64,000 nt of DNA from assembly GCF_011386835.1 (NCBI RefSeq), contig NW_027053035.1, forward strand, positions 1 through 64,000, given 5' to 3'. The position numbers were made by a program, and so were the translations under genes. Of the stretch, positions 49,651-61,817 are shown in pieces. The notes under the pieces were generated by a model that worked only from the letters and a program-made list of their open reading frames with translations, was not told the DNA's origin and searched no databases. Source of the stretch: Chrysemys picta bellii (Eukaryota > Chordata > Testudines > Emydidae). Numbering within the stretch: the first letter of the stretch is position 1; each line of letters begins with the position of its first letter.

Positions 49651-50450
49651 AAAAAACACTGTTCTCCACCCCCACCCAGGTTGGCCAGGGAGGCGGCTCT
49701 AGCAGGGGGGGCAGGAGGGATTCTGGCAGCAGTGAAGTGGGTTGCGGGGAAGTTGAGATCTTGACCCAAGTCATCCCAGACACTAATGCTAAGCCACAGG
49801 ATGGCAGCATCTAGTGTTAGTGGAGTCCAAACACTATTTCAACCCCACAGTTTTCGAGGAACAGGAGAAAGGACAAAAGAAGTAAGAGATGAAGAGAAAG
49901 GAAGGAGGGATGGAGGAAAAGGTAAAACAAAAAGGACAAACCCTAATGTCCCCAGTGATTCTACGGCACAAAATCCAAGGGATGGAATAAAATTCTGCCA
50001 TCTTAAACTACTCTTTTCCATGCCTAGAATTCAGCTGGCACCAGATGGATCAGACTGAGCAGCTGCCAAAACCTCTTGGAGGCTCTTACCTTCTAAACAG
50101 GGACGTCTGTTTTCTAGTAAAATCCGTCAAAGGAAAGGAGAAAACTCGAAAGAGGCTCCTGCACGCACTCACGTACGTGAACCCTAATACTCTCTCAGTC
50201 CTCAAAGAGAGACCTCGAGAAGGAGACTTGCTGAAGCAAAGCCACAGGGGTCTCTGAGGTTTCCCTGGCCCTGTGCTCCTGTCCTGCCAGGCTGATGTCA
50301 GCATCTCTCTCTGAGGTCACCACCTCCCTAACACATTTGACCAATAAGCTGACATCCTGCAAAAGGCCTTTGTGATGTCACTGCCACACCCAACCAAACT
50401 CTCAAGTGCTAATGTCCTGCTGCTGGCCTGACACTTTGAAGGTTTGAGGT
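49651..50450. repeat. Macrosatellite between CR1 copy 2 and LTR copy 3
   Basis: This is the counterpart of 5984-6930 with the same fused 'cagttttcgaggaacagg' junction near 49856, but without the extra deleted unit found in the first block. The minus open frame 50086-50304 is the recurring second exon-like stretch. Confidence 0.75.
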
Positions 50451-51223
50451 TGTCATAACTATAAAGGGAAGGGTAACAGCTGTCCTGTGTACAGTACTAT
50501 AAAATCCCTCCTGGCCAGAGACTCCAAAATCCTTTTCCCTGTAAAGGGTTAAGAAGCTCAGGTAACCTGGCTGGCATCTGACCTAAAGGACCAATAAGGG
50601 GACAAGATACTTTCAAATCTTGGGGAGGGGAAGGCTTTTGTTTGTGTTCTTTGTTTGTGTGGGTGTTCGCCCTCGGGACTGAGAGGGACCAGACATCAAT
50701 CCAGGTTCTCCACATCTTTCTAAACAAGTCTCTCCTATTTCAAACAAGGCGTGTTAGTTTTCCTTTGTTTTCTCAACTTGTAAATGTACCTTTTACTAGA
50801 GTGTTTATCTTTGTTTGCTGTACTTTGAACCTAAGACTAGAGGGGAGTCCTCTGAGCTCTTTAAGTTTGATTACCCTGTAAGGTTAATTTCCATACTGAT
50901 TTTACAGAGATGATTTTTACCTTTTTCTTTAATTAAAAGCCTTATTTATAAGAACCTGATTGATTTTTCCTTGTTTTAAGATCCAAGGAGTTTGGATCTT
51001 GATTCACCAGGAGTTGGTGGGAGGAAGGAGGGGGGATGGTTAATTTCTCCTTGTTTTAAGATCCAAGGGGGTTGGATCTGTATTCACCAGGGAATTGGTG
51101 AAATGTTTCTCAAGGCTACCCAGGGGAGGAAATTAGCCTTGGGATGGTGGTTAAGCTTAGAAGTTTTCATGCAGGCCCCTACATTTGTACCCTAAACTTC
51201 AAAGTGGGGATACAGCCTTGACA
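50451..51223 (+). mobile_element. Solo LTR, family A, copy 3 (duplicate of copy 1)
   Basis: 773 bp, with the same flanks as the copy at 7683 (GAGGT at 50446-50450, CAGGT at 51224-51228), including the mismatch. It shares with copy 1 the ~20-bp deletion relative to copy 2. It lacks one 78-bp minisatellite block, which accounts exactly for its shorter length. Confidence 0.75.
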
Positions 51224-53691
51224 CAGGTACTCTCTGTGGATCACCCCACTCAATGCGTCTTCATTCTAGGAAGCAAGCCGGTTAGACAGTAAAACATCAC
51301 AGGCTGCTCCCAATACTACACTCAGTGTTTCCAAAATTTGTAGACTTTATGGCCACAAGAGACCTTTAGAGCATCTCATCTAAGCCCCTGCATATCATAG
51401 GCCTCCTGTATAGTACAATAGTTACTTTTTGGGCACACACATTCCAGAAAGGCATCTAGTCTTCATTCAATGACATCAAGAGATGGAGAATCCACCACTT
51501 TCCCTTTTAGTGAGTGCCAGGGGGCTCCATTTCCCCTTCCACTAGTTCCCCATTTACAGTGAGACAGAGCAGTACCTGCAGCAGGGAGCGGGAGTTGCTG
51601 AAAGACTCAGAGGAACAACCCATGCAGTGTCTCAGGCACCTGGCGCAAGTGGCGGATGATGCGGGTGCATCACTTTGGCCGTGACGTCCTCCTGCTGCAA
51701 GGGAACGAGAACCTGTCAGAGACTCAAATGCCCCGAGGAATCAGGGGGAATTAAGGGCACCGGGAACCAGCAGTATTTCCACTCAGCACCTGCCCACCGC
51801 TGAGGGATGAATTCACCTCCTGAACCCCAGAATGGAGTCTTCTTGTCCTTTCTAGTAACCTCCAGTGCCAAATCCCCTCCTTGAAGGGTGAGCTGCTGCT
51901 ACCTCCCTCTCAGTGCCCTTGACAGATGTTCCACCACCAAACCACAGCTCAAGTTATCAGAACCCTCTTCTCCACCCCCACCCAGGTTGGCCAGGGAGGC
52001 GGCTCTAGCAGGGGTGGCAGGAGGGATTCTGCCAGCAGTGAAGTGGGTTCCGGGGAGGTTGAGATCTTGCCCCAAGTCATCCCAGACACCAATGCTAATC
52101 CACACGATGGCAGCATCTAGTGTCAGTGGAGTCCAAGCACTATTTCAACCACACAGGTTTGGATGAACTCCCCACAAAGGGAGGTGAAGAGCACCCCCAG
52201 CAACACACAAACACACACAGACACACAAACCACTCCCGGTGGTGGGAGGGGAACAGGAGAAAGGACAAAAGAAGTAAGAGATGAAGAGAAAGGAAGGAGG
52301 GAGGGAGGAAAAGGTAAAATGAAAAGGACAAACACTAATGTCCCCAGTGATTCTACGGGACAAAATCACAGGGAGGGAATAAAATTCTGCGACCTTGAAC
52401 TAATGTTTTCCATGCTTAGAATTCAGCTGGCACCAGGTGGATCAGACTGAACAGGATACAAACCTCTCCGAGGCACTTACTTTCCTCAAAGAGAGACCTC
52501 AAGGAGGAGACTTGCTGAAGCAAAGCCAGAGGGGTCTCTGAGGTTTCCCTGGCCCTCATGTCAGCATCTCTCTCTGAGGTCACCACCTCCCTAACACATT
52601 TGACCAATAAGCTGACGTCCTGCAAAAGGCCTTTGTGGTGTCACTGCCACACCCAACCAAACCCTGAAGTGCTAATGTCCTCCTGCTGGCCTGACACTTT
52701 GAAGGTTTGAGCTACTCTGTGTGAATCACCCCACTCAATGGGTCTTCATTCTAGGAAGCAAGCCGGCTAGACAATAAAACATCAGAGGCTGCTCCCAATG
52801 CTACACTCACTGTTTCCAAAATTACTACACTTTATGGCCAGAAGAGACCTTTAGAGCATCTCATCTAAGCCCCTGCATATCATGGGCTTCCTGTATAGTA
52901 CAATAGTTACTTTTTGGGCACAAACATTCCAGAAAGGTATCTAGTCTAAATTAAATGACATTAAGAGATGGAGAATCCATCACTTTCCCTTTTAGTGAGT
53001 GCCAGGGGGCTCCATTTCCCCTTCCACTAGCTCCCCATTTACAGTGAGCCAGAGCAGTACCTGCAGCAGGGAGCGGGAGTTCCTGAAGGCCTCAGAGGCG
53101 CAGCCCCTGCAGTGTCTCAGGCACGTGGCGTAAGTGCAGGATGATGCGGAGCTGGTGCATCATTTTGGCCGTGACGTCCTCCTGCTGCAAGGGAACGAGA
53201 ACCTGTCAGAGACTCAAACGCCCCGAGGAATCAGGGGGAATTAAGGGAACCTGGAACCAGCAGTATTTCCACCCAGCACCTGCCCATCAATGAGAGATGA
53301 ATTCACCTCCTGAACCCCAAAATGGAGTCTTCTTGTCCTTTCTAGAAACCTCCAGAGCCAACCCCCCTCCTTGTAGAGTGAGCTCCTGCTACCTCCTGCT
53401 CAGTGCCCTTCACAGATATTCCACCTCCAAACCACAGCTCAAGTCATCAGAACCCTCTTCTCCACACCGACACAGGTTGGGCTGGGAGGCGGCTCTAACA
53501 GGGTGTGCAGGAGGGATTCTGACAGCAGTGAAGTGGGTTGCAGGGAGGTTGAGATCTTGACCCAAGTCATCCCAGACACTAATGCTAAGTCACACAATGG
53601 CAGCATCTACTGTCAGTGGGGTCCAAGCACTATTTCAACCCCACAGTTTTGGATCAACTCCCCACAAGGGGAGGAGAAGAGAACCATCAGC
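51224..53691. repeat. Macrosatellite units 12 (right part) and 13
   Basis: This continues from the LTR to a (CA)n at about 52202-52230, then a further unit of 1.49 kb. Exon-like segments lie near 51573 and 53057. Unit 13 is shortened in its first block near 52485-52560, like unit 7. No gene is visible. Confidence 0.8.
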
Positions 53692-53692
53692 A

Positions 53693-53733
<41 letters not shown>
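53692..53733. repeat. (CA)n microsatellite
   Basis: Uninterrupted alternating CA of about 42 bp at the start of unit 14. Confidence 0.95.
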
Positions 53734-53848
53734 ACTCCTGGTGGTGTGAGGGGAACAAGAGAAAGGACAAAAGAAGTAAGAGATGAAGAGAAAGGAAGGA
53801 GGGATGGAGGAAAAGGTAAAAGGAAAAGGACAAACCCTAATGTCCCCA
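53734..53848. repeat. Macrosatellite unit 14, first part
   Basis: The purine-rich tract up to the PLE insertion. Its last 13 bases (53836-53848) form the left target duplication. Confidence 0.8.
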
Positions 53849-53851
53849 TGT

Positions 53852-54132
53852 CGGACATCAGCAATGGTAACATACATAAGACAGTATGTGAACACTTCAA
53901 TCTCCCTGGTCATTCTATTACAGATTTAAAAGTCACTATCATTGAACAAAAAAACTTCAGAAACAGACTTCAAAGAGAAACAGCAGAACTAAAATTCATT
54001 TGCAAATTCAACACCATTAATCTGGGCTTGAATAGGGACTGGGAGTGGCTGGCTCACTACAGAAGCAGCTTTTCCTCTCCTGGAATTGACACCTCCTCAT
54101 CTATTATTTGGAGTGGACTACATCCACCCTGA
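53852..54132 (+). pseudogene. C-terminal GIY-YIG fragment of a PLE
   Basis: The reading continues from the unit's own frame into SDISNGNIHKTVCEHFNLPG, then RLQRETAELKFICKF and a terminal HPP followed by a stop, matching residues ~803-893 of the array protein at perhaps 60-65% by eye. RT and the first half of the endonuclease are absent. The upstream codons of this open frame are macrosatellite sequence and have no meaning. Confidence 0.85.
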
Positions 54133-54234
54133 TTTTTGAATTGGCCCTGTCAACACTGGTTCTCCACTTGTGAAGTAACTCCCTGCTCTCCATGTGTCAG
54201 TATATAATGCCTGCATCTGTAACTTTCACTCTAT

Positions 54235-54275
54235 GCATCCGAAGAAGTGAGATTTTTACTCACGAAAGCTTATGC
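54235..54275 (+). ncRNA. Hammerhead-like motif of the second PLE subfamily
   Basis: The same 41-nt architecture as in the array: helix I GCAT with ATGC, box CCGAAGA (C instead of T at the second position), helix II GTGAG with CTCAC and a 7-nt loop, GAAA, and the palindrome AAGCTT. Helix II is a perfect 5 bp although its sequence differs from the array motif. Such compensating change supports selection on the fold. Confidence 0.55.
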
Positions 54276-54325
54276 CCAAATAAATCTGTTAGTCTTTAAG
54301 GTGCCACCAGACTCCTTGTTGTTTT

Positions 54326-55805
54326 CCTAATATCCCCAGTCATTCTACGGGACAAAATCCCAGGGAGGGAATAAAATTCTGCCACCTTAAGCTAGTGTTT
54401 TCCATGCCTAGAATTCAGATGGCACCAGGTGGATCAGACTGAACAGGTTACAAACCTCTCCGAGGCACTTACTTTCTCAACAGGGACTTCTGTTTTCTAG
54501 TAAAATGGGTAAAAGGAAAGGAGAAAACTCGAAAGAGGCTCCTGCTCACACTCACATATGTGAACCCTAATACTCTCTCAGTCCTCAAAGAGAGCTCGAG
54601 AAGGAGACTTGCTGAAGCAAAGCCACAGGGGTCTCTGAGGTTTCCCTGGCCCTGCGCCCCTGTTTTGCCTGGCTGATGTGAGCATCTCTCTCTGAGGTCA
54701 CCACCTCCCTAACAACTTTGACCAATAGGCTGAGCTCCTGCAAAAGGCCTTTGTGATGTTACTGCCACACCCACCCATCCCCTGAAGTGCTAATGTCCTG
54801 CTGCTGGCCTGACACTTTGAAGGTTTGAGCTACTCTCTGTGGATCACCCCACTCAATGCGTCTTCATTCTAGGAAGCAAGCCGGTTAGACAGTAAAACAT
54901 TAGAGGCTGCTCCCAATGCTACACTCAGTGTTTCCAAAATTAATACACTTTATGGCCAGAAGAGACCTTTAGAGCATCTCATCTAACACCCTGCATATCA
55001 TAGGCTTCCTGTATAGGACAATAGTTACTTTTTGGGCACAAACATTCCAGAAAGGCATCTAGTTTCATTCAATGACTTCAAGAGATGGAGAATCCACCAC
55101 TTTCCCTTTCACTGAGTGCCAGGGGGCTCCATTTCCCCTTCCACTAGCTCCCCATTTACAGTGAGCCAGAGCAGTACCTGCAACAGGGAGCGGGAGTTGC
55201 TGAAGGCCTCAGAGGCACAACCCCTGCAGTGTCTCTGGCACCTGGGGCAAGTGATGGATGATGCGGAGCTGGTGCCTCACTTTGGCCGTGACGCCCTCCT
55301 GCTGCAAGGGAATGAGAACCAGTCAGACTCAAACGCCCCGAGGAATCAGGGGGAATTAAGGGCACCTGGAACCAGCAGTATTTCCACTCAGCACCTGCCC
55401 AACACTGAGGGATAAATTCACCTCCTGAAACCCAGAATGGAGTCTTCTTGTCCTTTCTAGTAACCTCCAGTGCCAATCCCCCTCCTTCTAGGGTGAGCTC
55501 CTGCTACCTCCCCCTCAGTGTCCTTGACAGCTGTTCCACCTCCAAACCACAGCTTAAGTCATCAGAAACCTCTTCTAGACCCCCACCAAGGTTGGGCTGG
55601 GAGGCGGGTCTAGCAGTGGGGGCAGGAGGGATTCTGGCAGCAGTGAAGTGGGTTGCGGGGAGGTTGAGATCTTGCCCAAGTCATCCGAGACACTAACGCT
55701 AAGCCACAGGATGGCAGCATCTAGTGTCTGTGGAGTCCAAGCACTATTTCAACCCCACAGTTTTGGATGAACTTCCCACAAGAGGAGGTGAAGATCACCC
55801 CCAGC
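54326..55805. repeat. Macrosatellite unit 14, remainder
   Basis: Normal order from the right target duplication to the next (CA)n. The CR1 relic lies at about 54950-55110 and the exon-like segment near 55178. No gene is visible. Confidence 0.8.
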
Positions 55806-55843
<38 letters not shown>

Positions 55844-56354
55844 ACTCCTGGTGGTGGGAGGGGAACAGGAGAAAGGACAAAAGAAGTAAGAGATGAAGAG
55901 AAAGGAAGGAGGGATGGTGGAAAAGGTAAAACGAAAAGGACAAACCCTAATGTCCCCAGTGATTCCACGGGACAAAATCCCGTGTGGACTACAAAATTCT
56001 GTCACCTTGAACTAGTGTTTTCCATGCCTAGAATTCAACGGGCACCAGGTGGATCAGACTGAGCAGGTTCAAAAACCTCTTGGAGGCTCTTACCTTCTAA
56101 ACAGGGACGTCTGTTTTCTAGTAAAATCAGTAAAAGGGAAGGAGAAAACTCGAAAGAGGCTCCTGCTCGCACTCACATACGTGAACCCTAATACTCTCTC
56201 AGTACTCAAAGAGAGACCTCGAGAAGGAGACTTGCTAAAGCAAAGCCACAGGGGTCTCTGAGGTTTCCCTGGCCCTGCGCCCGACTGATGTCAGCATCTC
56301 TCTCTGAGGTCACCACCTCCCTAACACCTTTGACCAATACGCTGAGATACTGCA
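55806..56354. repeat. (CA)n and macrosatellite unit 15, left part
   Basis: A ~38 bp (CA)n, the purine tract and the first unique block up to 'gatactgca', where an LTR is inserted. Confidence 0.8.
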
Positions 56355-57196
56355 TGTAGCGGGGCGGCCTGGCTCCCAGGCGCCCCAGGAAGTCAAGGCC
56401 ACCGCGGCCTGTCCCCACCCCCTGGAAGTCAAGGGGCGGGACAGGAAGTATAAAGGCCAAGCCACAGCGCTCAGTAGCTGGCCGGCAGCGAGAGAGGACA
56501 GACGCTGGTGCCCGAGCTCCCGCGGACCTGAGCCTGCCGAGAGCCCGGTATCCTGAGGAACGGTCTGAGCTTCCCCCGCCAAGGGCCCAGAGGGAGTGAC
56601 AGACCTACCTGCTGCTCGGGGCCCGGAGCAGCCCATGATCTGCGACCCAGCAGACGGAACTCAGGAGGAACAGGTACCCATGGAGGAGGAGATGGGAAGT
56701 GGCCCGGGGATAGCAGACCCCGAACCCATGTCAGTGTGTTGCGGTCAGGATCCCCACTGACTGCGCGGCAGACGGACTGCTGCGGATAGGGCCCCGGGCT
56801 GGAACACAGTGGAGTGGGTGGGCCTGTGTTCCCCCCTGCCACCCCGTGCTGGGTGGCAGTCTCTCCTCCTCCTTGTCCAAGGGGCCTGGGCCTCTGACTG
56901 ACGATTGGTTTGCTGCCCCGCCCTGACCTAGGGCCTGGGCTAACCCAAACTGACCCAGCTCCTGCTACAAGGCCTGGGCCGCTGACTGACTACTGGTTTG
57001 TTCCCCGCCCTGACCCAGGGCCGGAGCTGTTGATTGTGTGCTCAGTCCCTGCACAAAGGCCTGAGCGCCGAACTGCTAATTGTGTGCTCAGCCCCTACCC
57101 AAAGGTCTGGGCCCTAACTGTTATTCGCTTTGTAGCGGGGCGGCCTGGCTCCCAGGTACCCCAGGAAGGGACGAGCCCCACCCCGGAACTACTACA
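56355..57196 (+). mobile_element. Solo LTR or LTR-like element, family B
   Basis: 842 bp with TGTAGCGGGG at the left and CTACTACA at the right, flanked by perfect CTGCA target duplications (56350-56354 and 57197-57201). GC-rich. The first ~45 bp (from GCGGGGCGGCCTGGCTCCC) recur near the right end at about 57134-57175. Between them lie degenerate ~55-bp repeats (about 56880-57110, 'ggcctgggcc...ctgactgac'). No coding capacity is recognisable. The internal repeat of the start could mean a composite or a collapsed short element instead of a simple solo LTR. Confidence 0.65.
56432..56454 (+). promoter_or_regulatory. GC box and TATA box of the family B LTR
   Basis: GGGGCGGG at 56432-56439 and TATAAA at 56449-56454 are spaced as in a core Pol II promoter. 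Transcription would begin about 25-30 bp downstream, within the LTR. Confidence 0.5.
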
Positions 57197-58267
57197 CTGC
57201 AAAAGGCCTTTGTGATGTCACTGCCACACCCACCCATCCCCTGAAGTGCTAATGTCCTGCTGCTGGCCTGACACTTTGAAGGTTTCAGCTACTCTCTGTG
57301 GATCACCCCACTCGATGCGTCTTCATTCTAGGAAGCAAGTCGGCTAGACAGTAAAGCATCAGAGGCTGCTCCCAATGCTACACTCAGTGTTTCCAAAATT
57401 ACTACACTTTATGGCCAGAAGAGACCTTTAGAGCATCTCATCTAACCCCCTGCATATCATAGGCTTCCTGTATAGTACAATAGGTACTTTTTGGGCACAC
57501 ACATTCCAGAAAGGCATCTAGTCTTCATGAAATGACATCAAGAGATGGAGAATCCACCACTTTCCCTTTTACTGAGTGCCAGGGGGCTCCATTTCCGCTT
57601 CCACTAGCTCGCCATTTACAGTGAGCCAGAGCAGTACCTGCAGCAGGGAATGGGAGTTGCTGATGTCCACAGAGGCACAGCCCTTGCAGTGTCTAAGGCA
57701 CCTGGCACAAGTGCCGGATGATGCAGAGCTGGTGCATCACTCTGGCCATGACGTCCTCCTGCTGCAAGGGAACGAGAACCTGTCAAAGACTCAAACGCCC
57801 CGAGGAATCAGGGGGAATTAAGGGCATCTGGAACCAGCAGTATTTCCACCCAGCACCTCCCCACCACTGAGGGATGAATTCACCTCCTGAACCCCAGAAT
57901 GGAGTCTTCTTGTCCTTTCTAGTAACCTCCAGTGCCAACCCCCCTCCTTGAAGGATGAGATCCTGCTACTTCCCCCTCAGTGCCCTTGACAGCTGTTCCA
58001 CCTCCAAACCACAGCTCAAGTTATCAGAACCCTCTTCTCCACCCCCACCCAGGTTGGGCAGGGAGGCGGCTCTAGCAGGGGGGGCAGGAGGGATTCTGCC
58101 AGCAGTGAAGTGGGTTGCGGGGAGGTTGAGATCTTGCCCCAATCATCCCAGACACTAATGCTAAGCCACAGGATGGCAGCATCTAGTGTCATTGGAGTTC
58201 AAGCACTATTTCAACCTCACAGTTTTGGATCAACTTCCCACAAGGGGAGGTGAAGAGCACCCCCAGC

Positions 58268-58268
<1 letters not shown>
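57197..58268. repeat. Macrosatellite unit 15, right part
   Basis: The unit resumes after the LTR at 'ctgcaaaaggcc' and continues in the usual order to (CA)n at 58269. The exon-like segment lies near 57636. No gene is visible. Confidence 0.8.
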
Positions 58269-58302
<34 letters not shown>

Positions 58303-58702
58303 CACTCCTGGTGGTGGCAGGTGAACAGGAGAAAGGACAAAAGAAGTAAGAGATGAAGAGAAAGGAAGGAGGGATGGAGGAAAAGGTAAAACGAAAATGA
58401 CAAACACTAATGTCCCCTGTGATTCTACGGGACAAAATCCCACAGAGGGAATAAAATTCTGCCACCTTAACCTAGTGTTTTCCATGCCTAGAATTCAGCT
58501 GGCACCAGATGGATCAGACTGAGCAGGTTCCAAAACCTCTTGGAGGCTCTTACCTTCTAAATAGGGACGTCTGTTTTCTAGTAAAATCCGTCAAAGGAAA
58601 GGAGAAAACTCCAAAGAGGCTCCTGCTCGCACTCACACATGTGAACACTAATACTCTCTCAGTCCTCAAAGAGAGACCTCGAGAAGGAGACTTGCTGAAG
58701 CA
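58269..58702. repeat. (CA)n and macrosatellite unit 16, left part
   Basis: A ~33 bp (CA)n, the purine tract and the first unique block up to 'cttgctgaagca', where a CR1 of another subfamily is inserted. Confidence 0.8.
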
Positions 58703-61700
58703 ATAACAGACACTTGGTGGGATAACTCACATGACTGGAGTACTGTCATGGATGGATATAAACTGTTCAGGAAGGACAGGCAGGGCAGAAAAGGTGGGGG
58801 AGTTGCATTGTATGTAAGAGAGGAGTATGAGTGCTCAGAGGTCCGGTATGAAACTGTAGAAAAACCTGAGAGTCTCTGCATAAAGTTGAGAAGTGTGAGC
58901 AACAAGGGGGATGTCACGGTTGGAGTCTGGTATAGACCACCAGACCAGGGGGATGAGGTGGACGAGGCTTTCTTCTGGCAACTAGCAGAAGTTGCTAGAT
59001 CGCAGGCCCTGGTTCTCATGGGAGACTTTAATCACCCTGATATCTGCTAGGAGAGCAATACAGCGGTGCACAGACAATCCAGGAAGTTTTTGGAAAGTGT
59101 AGGGCACAATTTCCTGGTGCAAGTGCTGGAGGAACCAACTAGGGGCAGAGCTTTTCTCGACCTGCTGCTCACAAACAGGGAAGAATTAGTAGGGGAAGCA
59201 AAAGTGGATGGGAACCTGGGAGGCAGTGACCATGAGATGGTCGAGTTCAGGATCCTGACACAAGGAAGAAAGGAGATCAGCACAATACGGACCCTGGACT
59301 TCAGAAAAGCAGACTTTGACTCCCTCAGGGAACAGATGGGCAGGATCCCCTGGGAGAATAACATGAAGGCAAAGGGGTCCAGGAGAGCTGGCTGTATTTT
59401 AAAGAATCCTTATTGCGGTTGCAGGAACAAACCATCCCGATGTGTAGAAAGAATAGTAAATATGGCAGGCGACCAGCTTGGCTAAACAGTGAAATCCTTG
59501 CTGATCTTAAACGCAAAAAAGAAGCTTACAAGAAGTGGAAGATTGGACAAATGACCAGGGAGGAGTATAAAAATATTGCTCAGGCATGCAGGAGTGAAAT
59601 CAGGAAGGCCAAATCACACTTGGAGTTGCAGCTAGCAAGAGATGTTAAGAGTAACAAGAAGGGTTTCTTCAGGTATGTTAGCAACAAGAAGAAAGTCAAG
59701 GAAAGTGTGGGCCCCTTACTGAATGAGGGAGGCAACCTAGTGACTGAGGATGTGGAAAAAGCTAATGTACTCAATGCTTTTTTTGCCTCTGTCTTCACGA
59801 ACAAGGTCAGCTCCCAGACTGCTGCACTGGGCAGCACAATATGGGGAGAAGGTGACCAGCCCTCTGTGGAGAAAGAAGTGGTTCGGGACTATTTAGAAAA
59901 ACTGGACGTGCACAACTCCATGGGGCTGGATGCGCTGCATCGAAGGTGCTAAAGGACTTGGCGGATGAGATTGCACAGCCATTAGCCATTATTTTTGAAA
60001 ACTCATGGCGATCGAGGGAGGTCCCGGATGACTGGAAAAAGGCTAATGTCGTGCCCATCTTTAAAAAAGGGAAGGAGGAGGATCCGGGGAACTACAGGCC
60101 AGTCAGCCTCACCTCAGTCCCTGGAAAAATCATGGAGCAGGTCCTCAAGGAATCAATTATGAAACACTTAGAGGAGAGGAAAGTGATCAGGAACAGTCAG
60201 CATGGATTCACCAAGGGGAAGTCGTGCCTGACAAACCTAATTGCCTTCTATGATGAGATAACTGGCTCTGTGGATGAGGGGAAAGCAGTGGATGTGTTAT
60301 TCCTTGACTTTAGCAAAGCTTTTGATACGCTCTCCCACAGTATTCTTGCCACCAAGTTAAAGAAGTATGGGCTGGATGAATGGACTGTAAGGTGGATAGA
60401 AAGCTGGCTGGATCGTCGGGCTCAACGGGTAGTGATCAATGGCTCCATGTCTAGTTGGCAGCCGGTTTCAAGCGGAGTAGTGCCCCAAGGGTCGGTCCTG
60501 GGGCCGGTTTTGTTTAATATCTTTATTAATGATCTGGAGGATGGTGTGGACTGCACTCTCAGCAAGTTTGCAGATGACACTAAACTAGGAGGCGTGGTAG
60601 ATACGCTAGAGGGTAGGGATCGGATACAGAGGGACCTAGACAAATTAGAGGATTGGGCCAAAAAAAACCTGATGAAGTTCAACAAGGACAAGTGCAGAGT
60701 CCTGCACTTAGGACGGAAGAATCCCATGCACTGCTACAGACTAGGGACCGAATGGCTAGGTAGCAGTTCTGCAGAAAAGGACCTAGGGGTCACAGTGGAC
60801 GAGAAGCTGGATATGAGTCAACAGTGTGCTCTTGTTGCCAAGAAGGCTAACGGCATTTTGGGCTGTATAAGTAGGGGCATTGCCAGCAGATCGAGGAACG
60901 TGATCGTTCCCCTTTATTCGACATTGGTGAGGCCTCATCTGGAATACTGTGTCCAGTTTTGGGCCTGTGGAAGCAGAGAAAGAGCTCACAGGAAGGGGAT
61001 GCAATGCATGACAGTTCGTTAGCAAGAGTTAGGCTAACTGTAACCCTAATAACGCGAGATTTGTAGAAGCGAGGAATGTGTGAGGCGGGTGAGAAAGAAC
61101 TGTGTAAGAAGTCATTATGACCTGGTATAGATAAGGTGTAGAAGACCTTGTGTAGATAAGGTATAGAAAATATTGTATGTTGGCAAGAGTCAAAACAAGT
61201 GAAGAAATGAGATATCAAGATGGCCTATGTATAAACAAAACGCAGCTGTCCCTCGTTATTTCTGTAATGAAAGGTATAAATGCTTGCTGTAATTAGTTAC
61301 CTGGGAGAGACCTGCTTAGCTCTCTCCCTCTGGGCAATTGTGAGAGTTAATAAAGCATCTGACTTGCTGTACCTAAACAAATAGTGAGAACTCTGTTTTT
61401 CTCCAACAGGCCCGACACTACAAGAAGGATGTGGAAAAATTGGAAAGAGTCCAGTGGAGAGCAACAAAAATGATTAGGGGTCTGGAGCACATGACTTATG
61501 AGGAGAGGCTGAGGGAACTGGGATTGTTTAGTCTCCAGAAGAGAAGAATGAGGGGGGATTTGATAGCAGCCTTCAACTACGTGAAGGGGGGTTCCAAAGA
61601 GGATGGAGCTCGGTTGTTCTCAGTGGTGGCAGATGACAGAACAAGGAGCAATGGTCTCAAGTTGCAGTGGGGGAGGTCCAGGTTGGATATTAGGAAACAC

Positions 61701-61817
61701 TATTTCACTAGGAGGGTGGTGAAGCACTGGAATGCGTTAACTAGGGAGGTGGTGGAGTCTCCTTCCTTGGAGGTTTTTAAGGCCCGGCTTGACAAAGCCC
61801 TGGCTGGGATGATTTAG
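58703..61817 (+). pseudogene. CR1 ORF2 remnant, second subfamily
   Basis: The endonuclease C-terminal half is followed by the RT and C-terminal region, broken in several places. There is a TAG at 59048-59050 where the other CR1 has Trp (DICW), a shift near 59375, another near 59940 (within ALHP..VLKDL), and the LTR insertion at 60966. RT landmarks in frame 59946-60965 are [25 protein letters not shown] and FADD. After the LTR the frame resumes (about 61413-61817): [13 protein letters not shown] to [20 protein letters not shown]. It is not functional. Confidence 0.88.
60966..61408 (+). mobile_element. Solo LTR, family C, inside the CR1 RT frame
   Basis: 443 bp, TGTGGAAG to CTCCAACA, flanked by GGCC on both sides (60962-60965 and 61409-61412). 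Removing the LTR and one GGCC restores the CR1 frame across the site, which fixes the boundaries. TATAAA is at 61275-61280 and AATAAA at 61347-61352, so the R region is short. A 4-bp target duplication is typical of class I (gammaretrovirus-like) endogenous retroviruses; the family cannot be named from the LTR alone. Confidence 0.82.

Larger units (their letters stand above)
53849..54325 (+). mobile_element. 5'-truncated Penelope-like element of a second subfamily
   Basis: 477 bp inserted into unit 14. It is flanked by cctaatgtcccca (53836-53848) and cctaatatcccca (54326-54338), a 13-bp target duplication with one mismatch. It contains the end of the GIY-YIG domain and a pLTR-type 3' end with a hammerhead-like motif. 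It is on the opposite strand to the array and clearly divergent from it in sequence. Confidence 0.88.

Noticed and set aside
56910..57215. Plus-strand Pro-rich 101-codon frame
   Set aside because: It translates the ~55-bp GC-rich repeats of the family B LTR-like element and crosses its right boundary into macrosatellite DNA.
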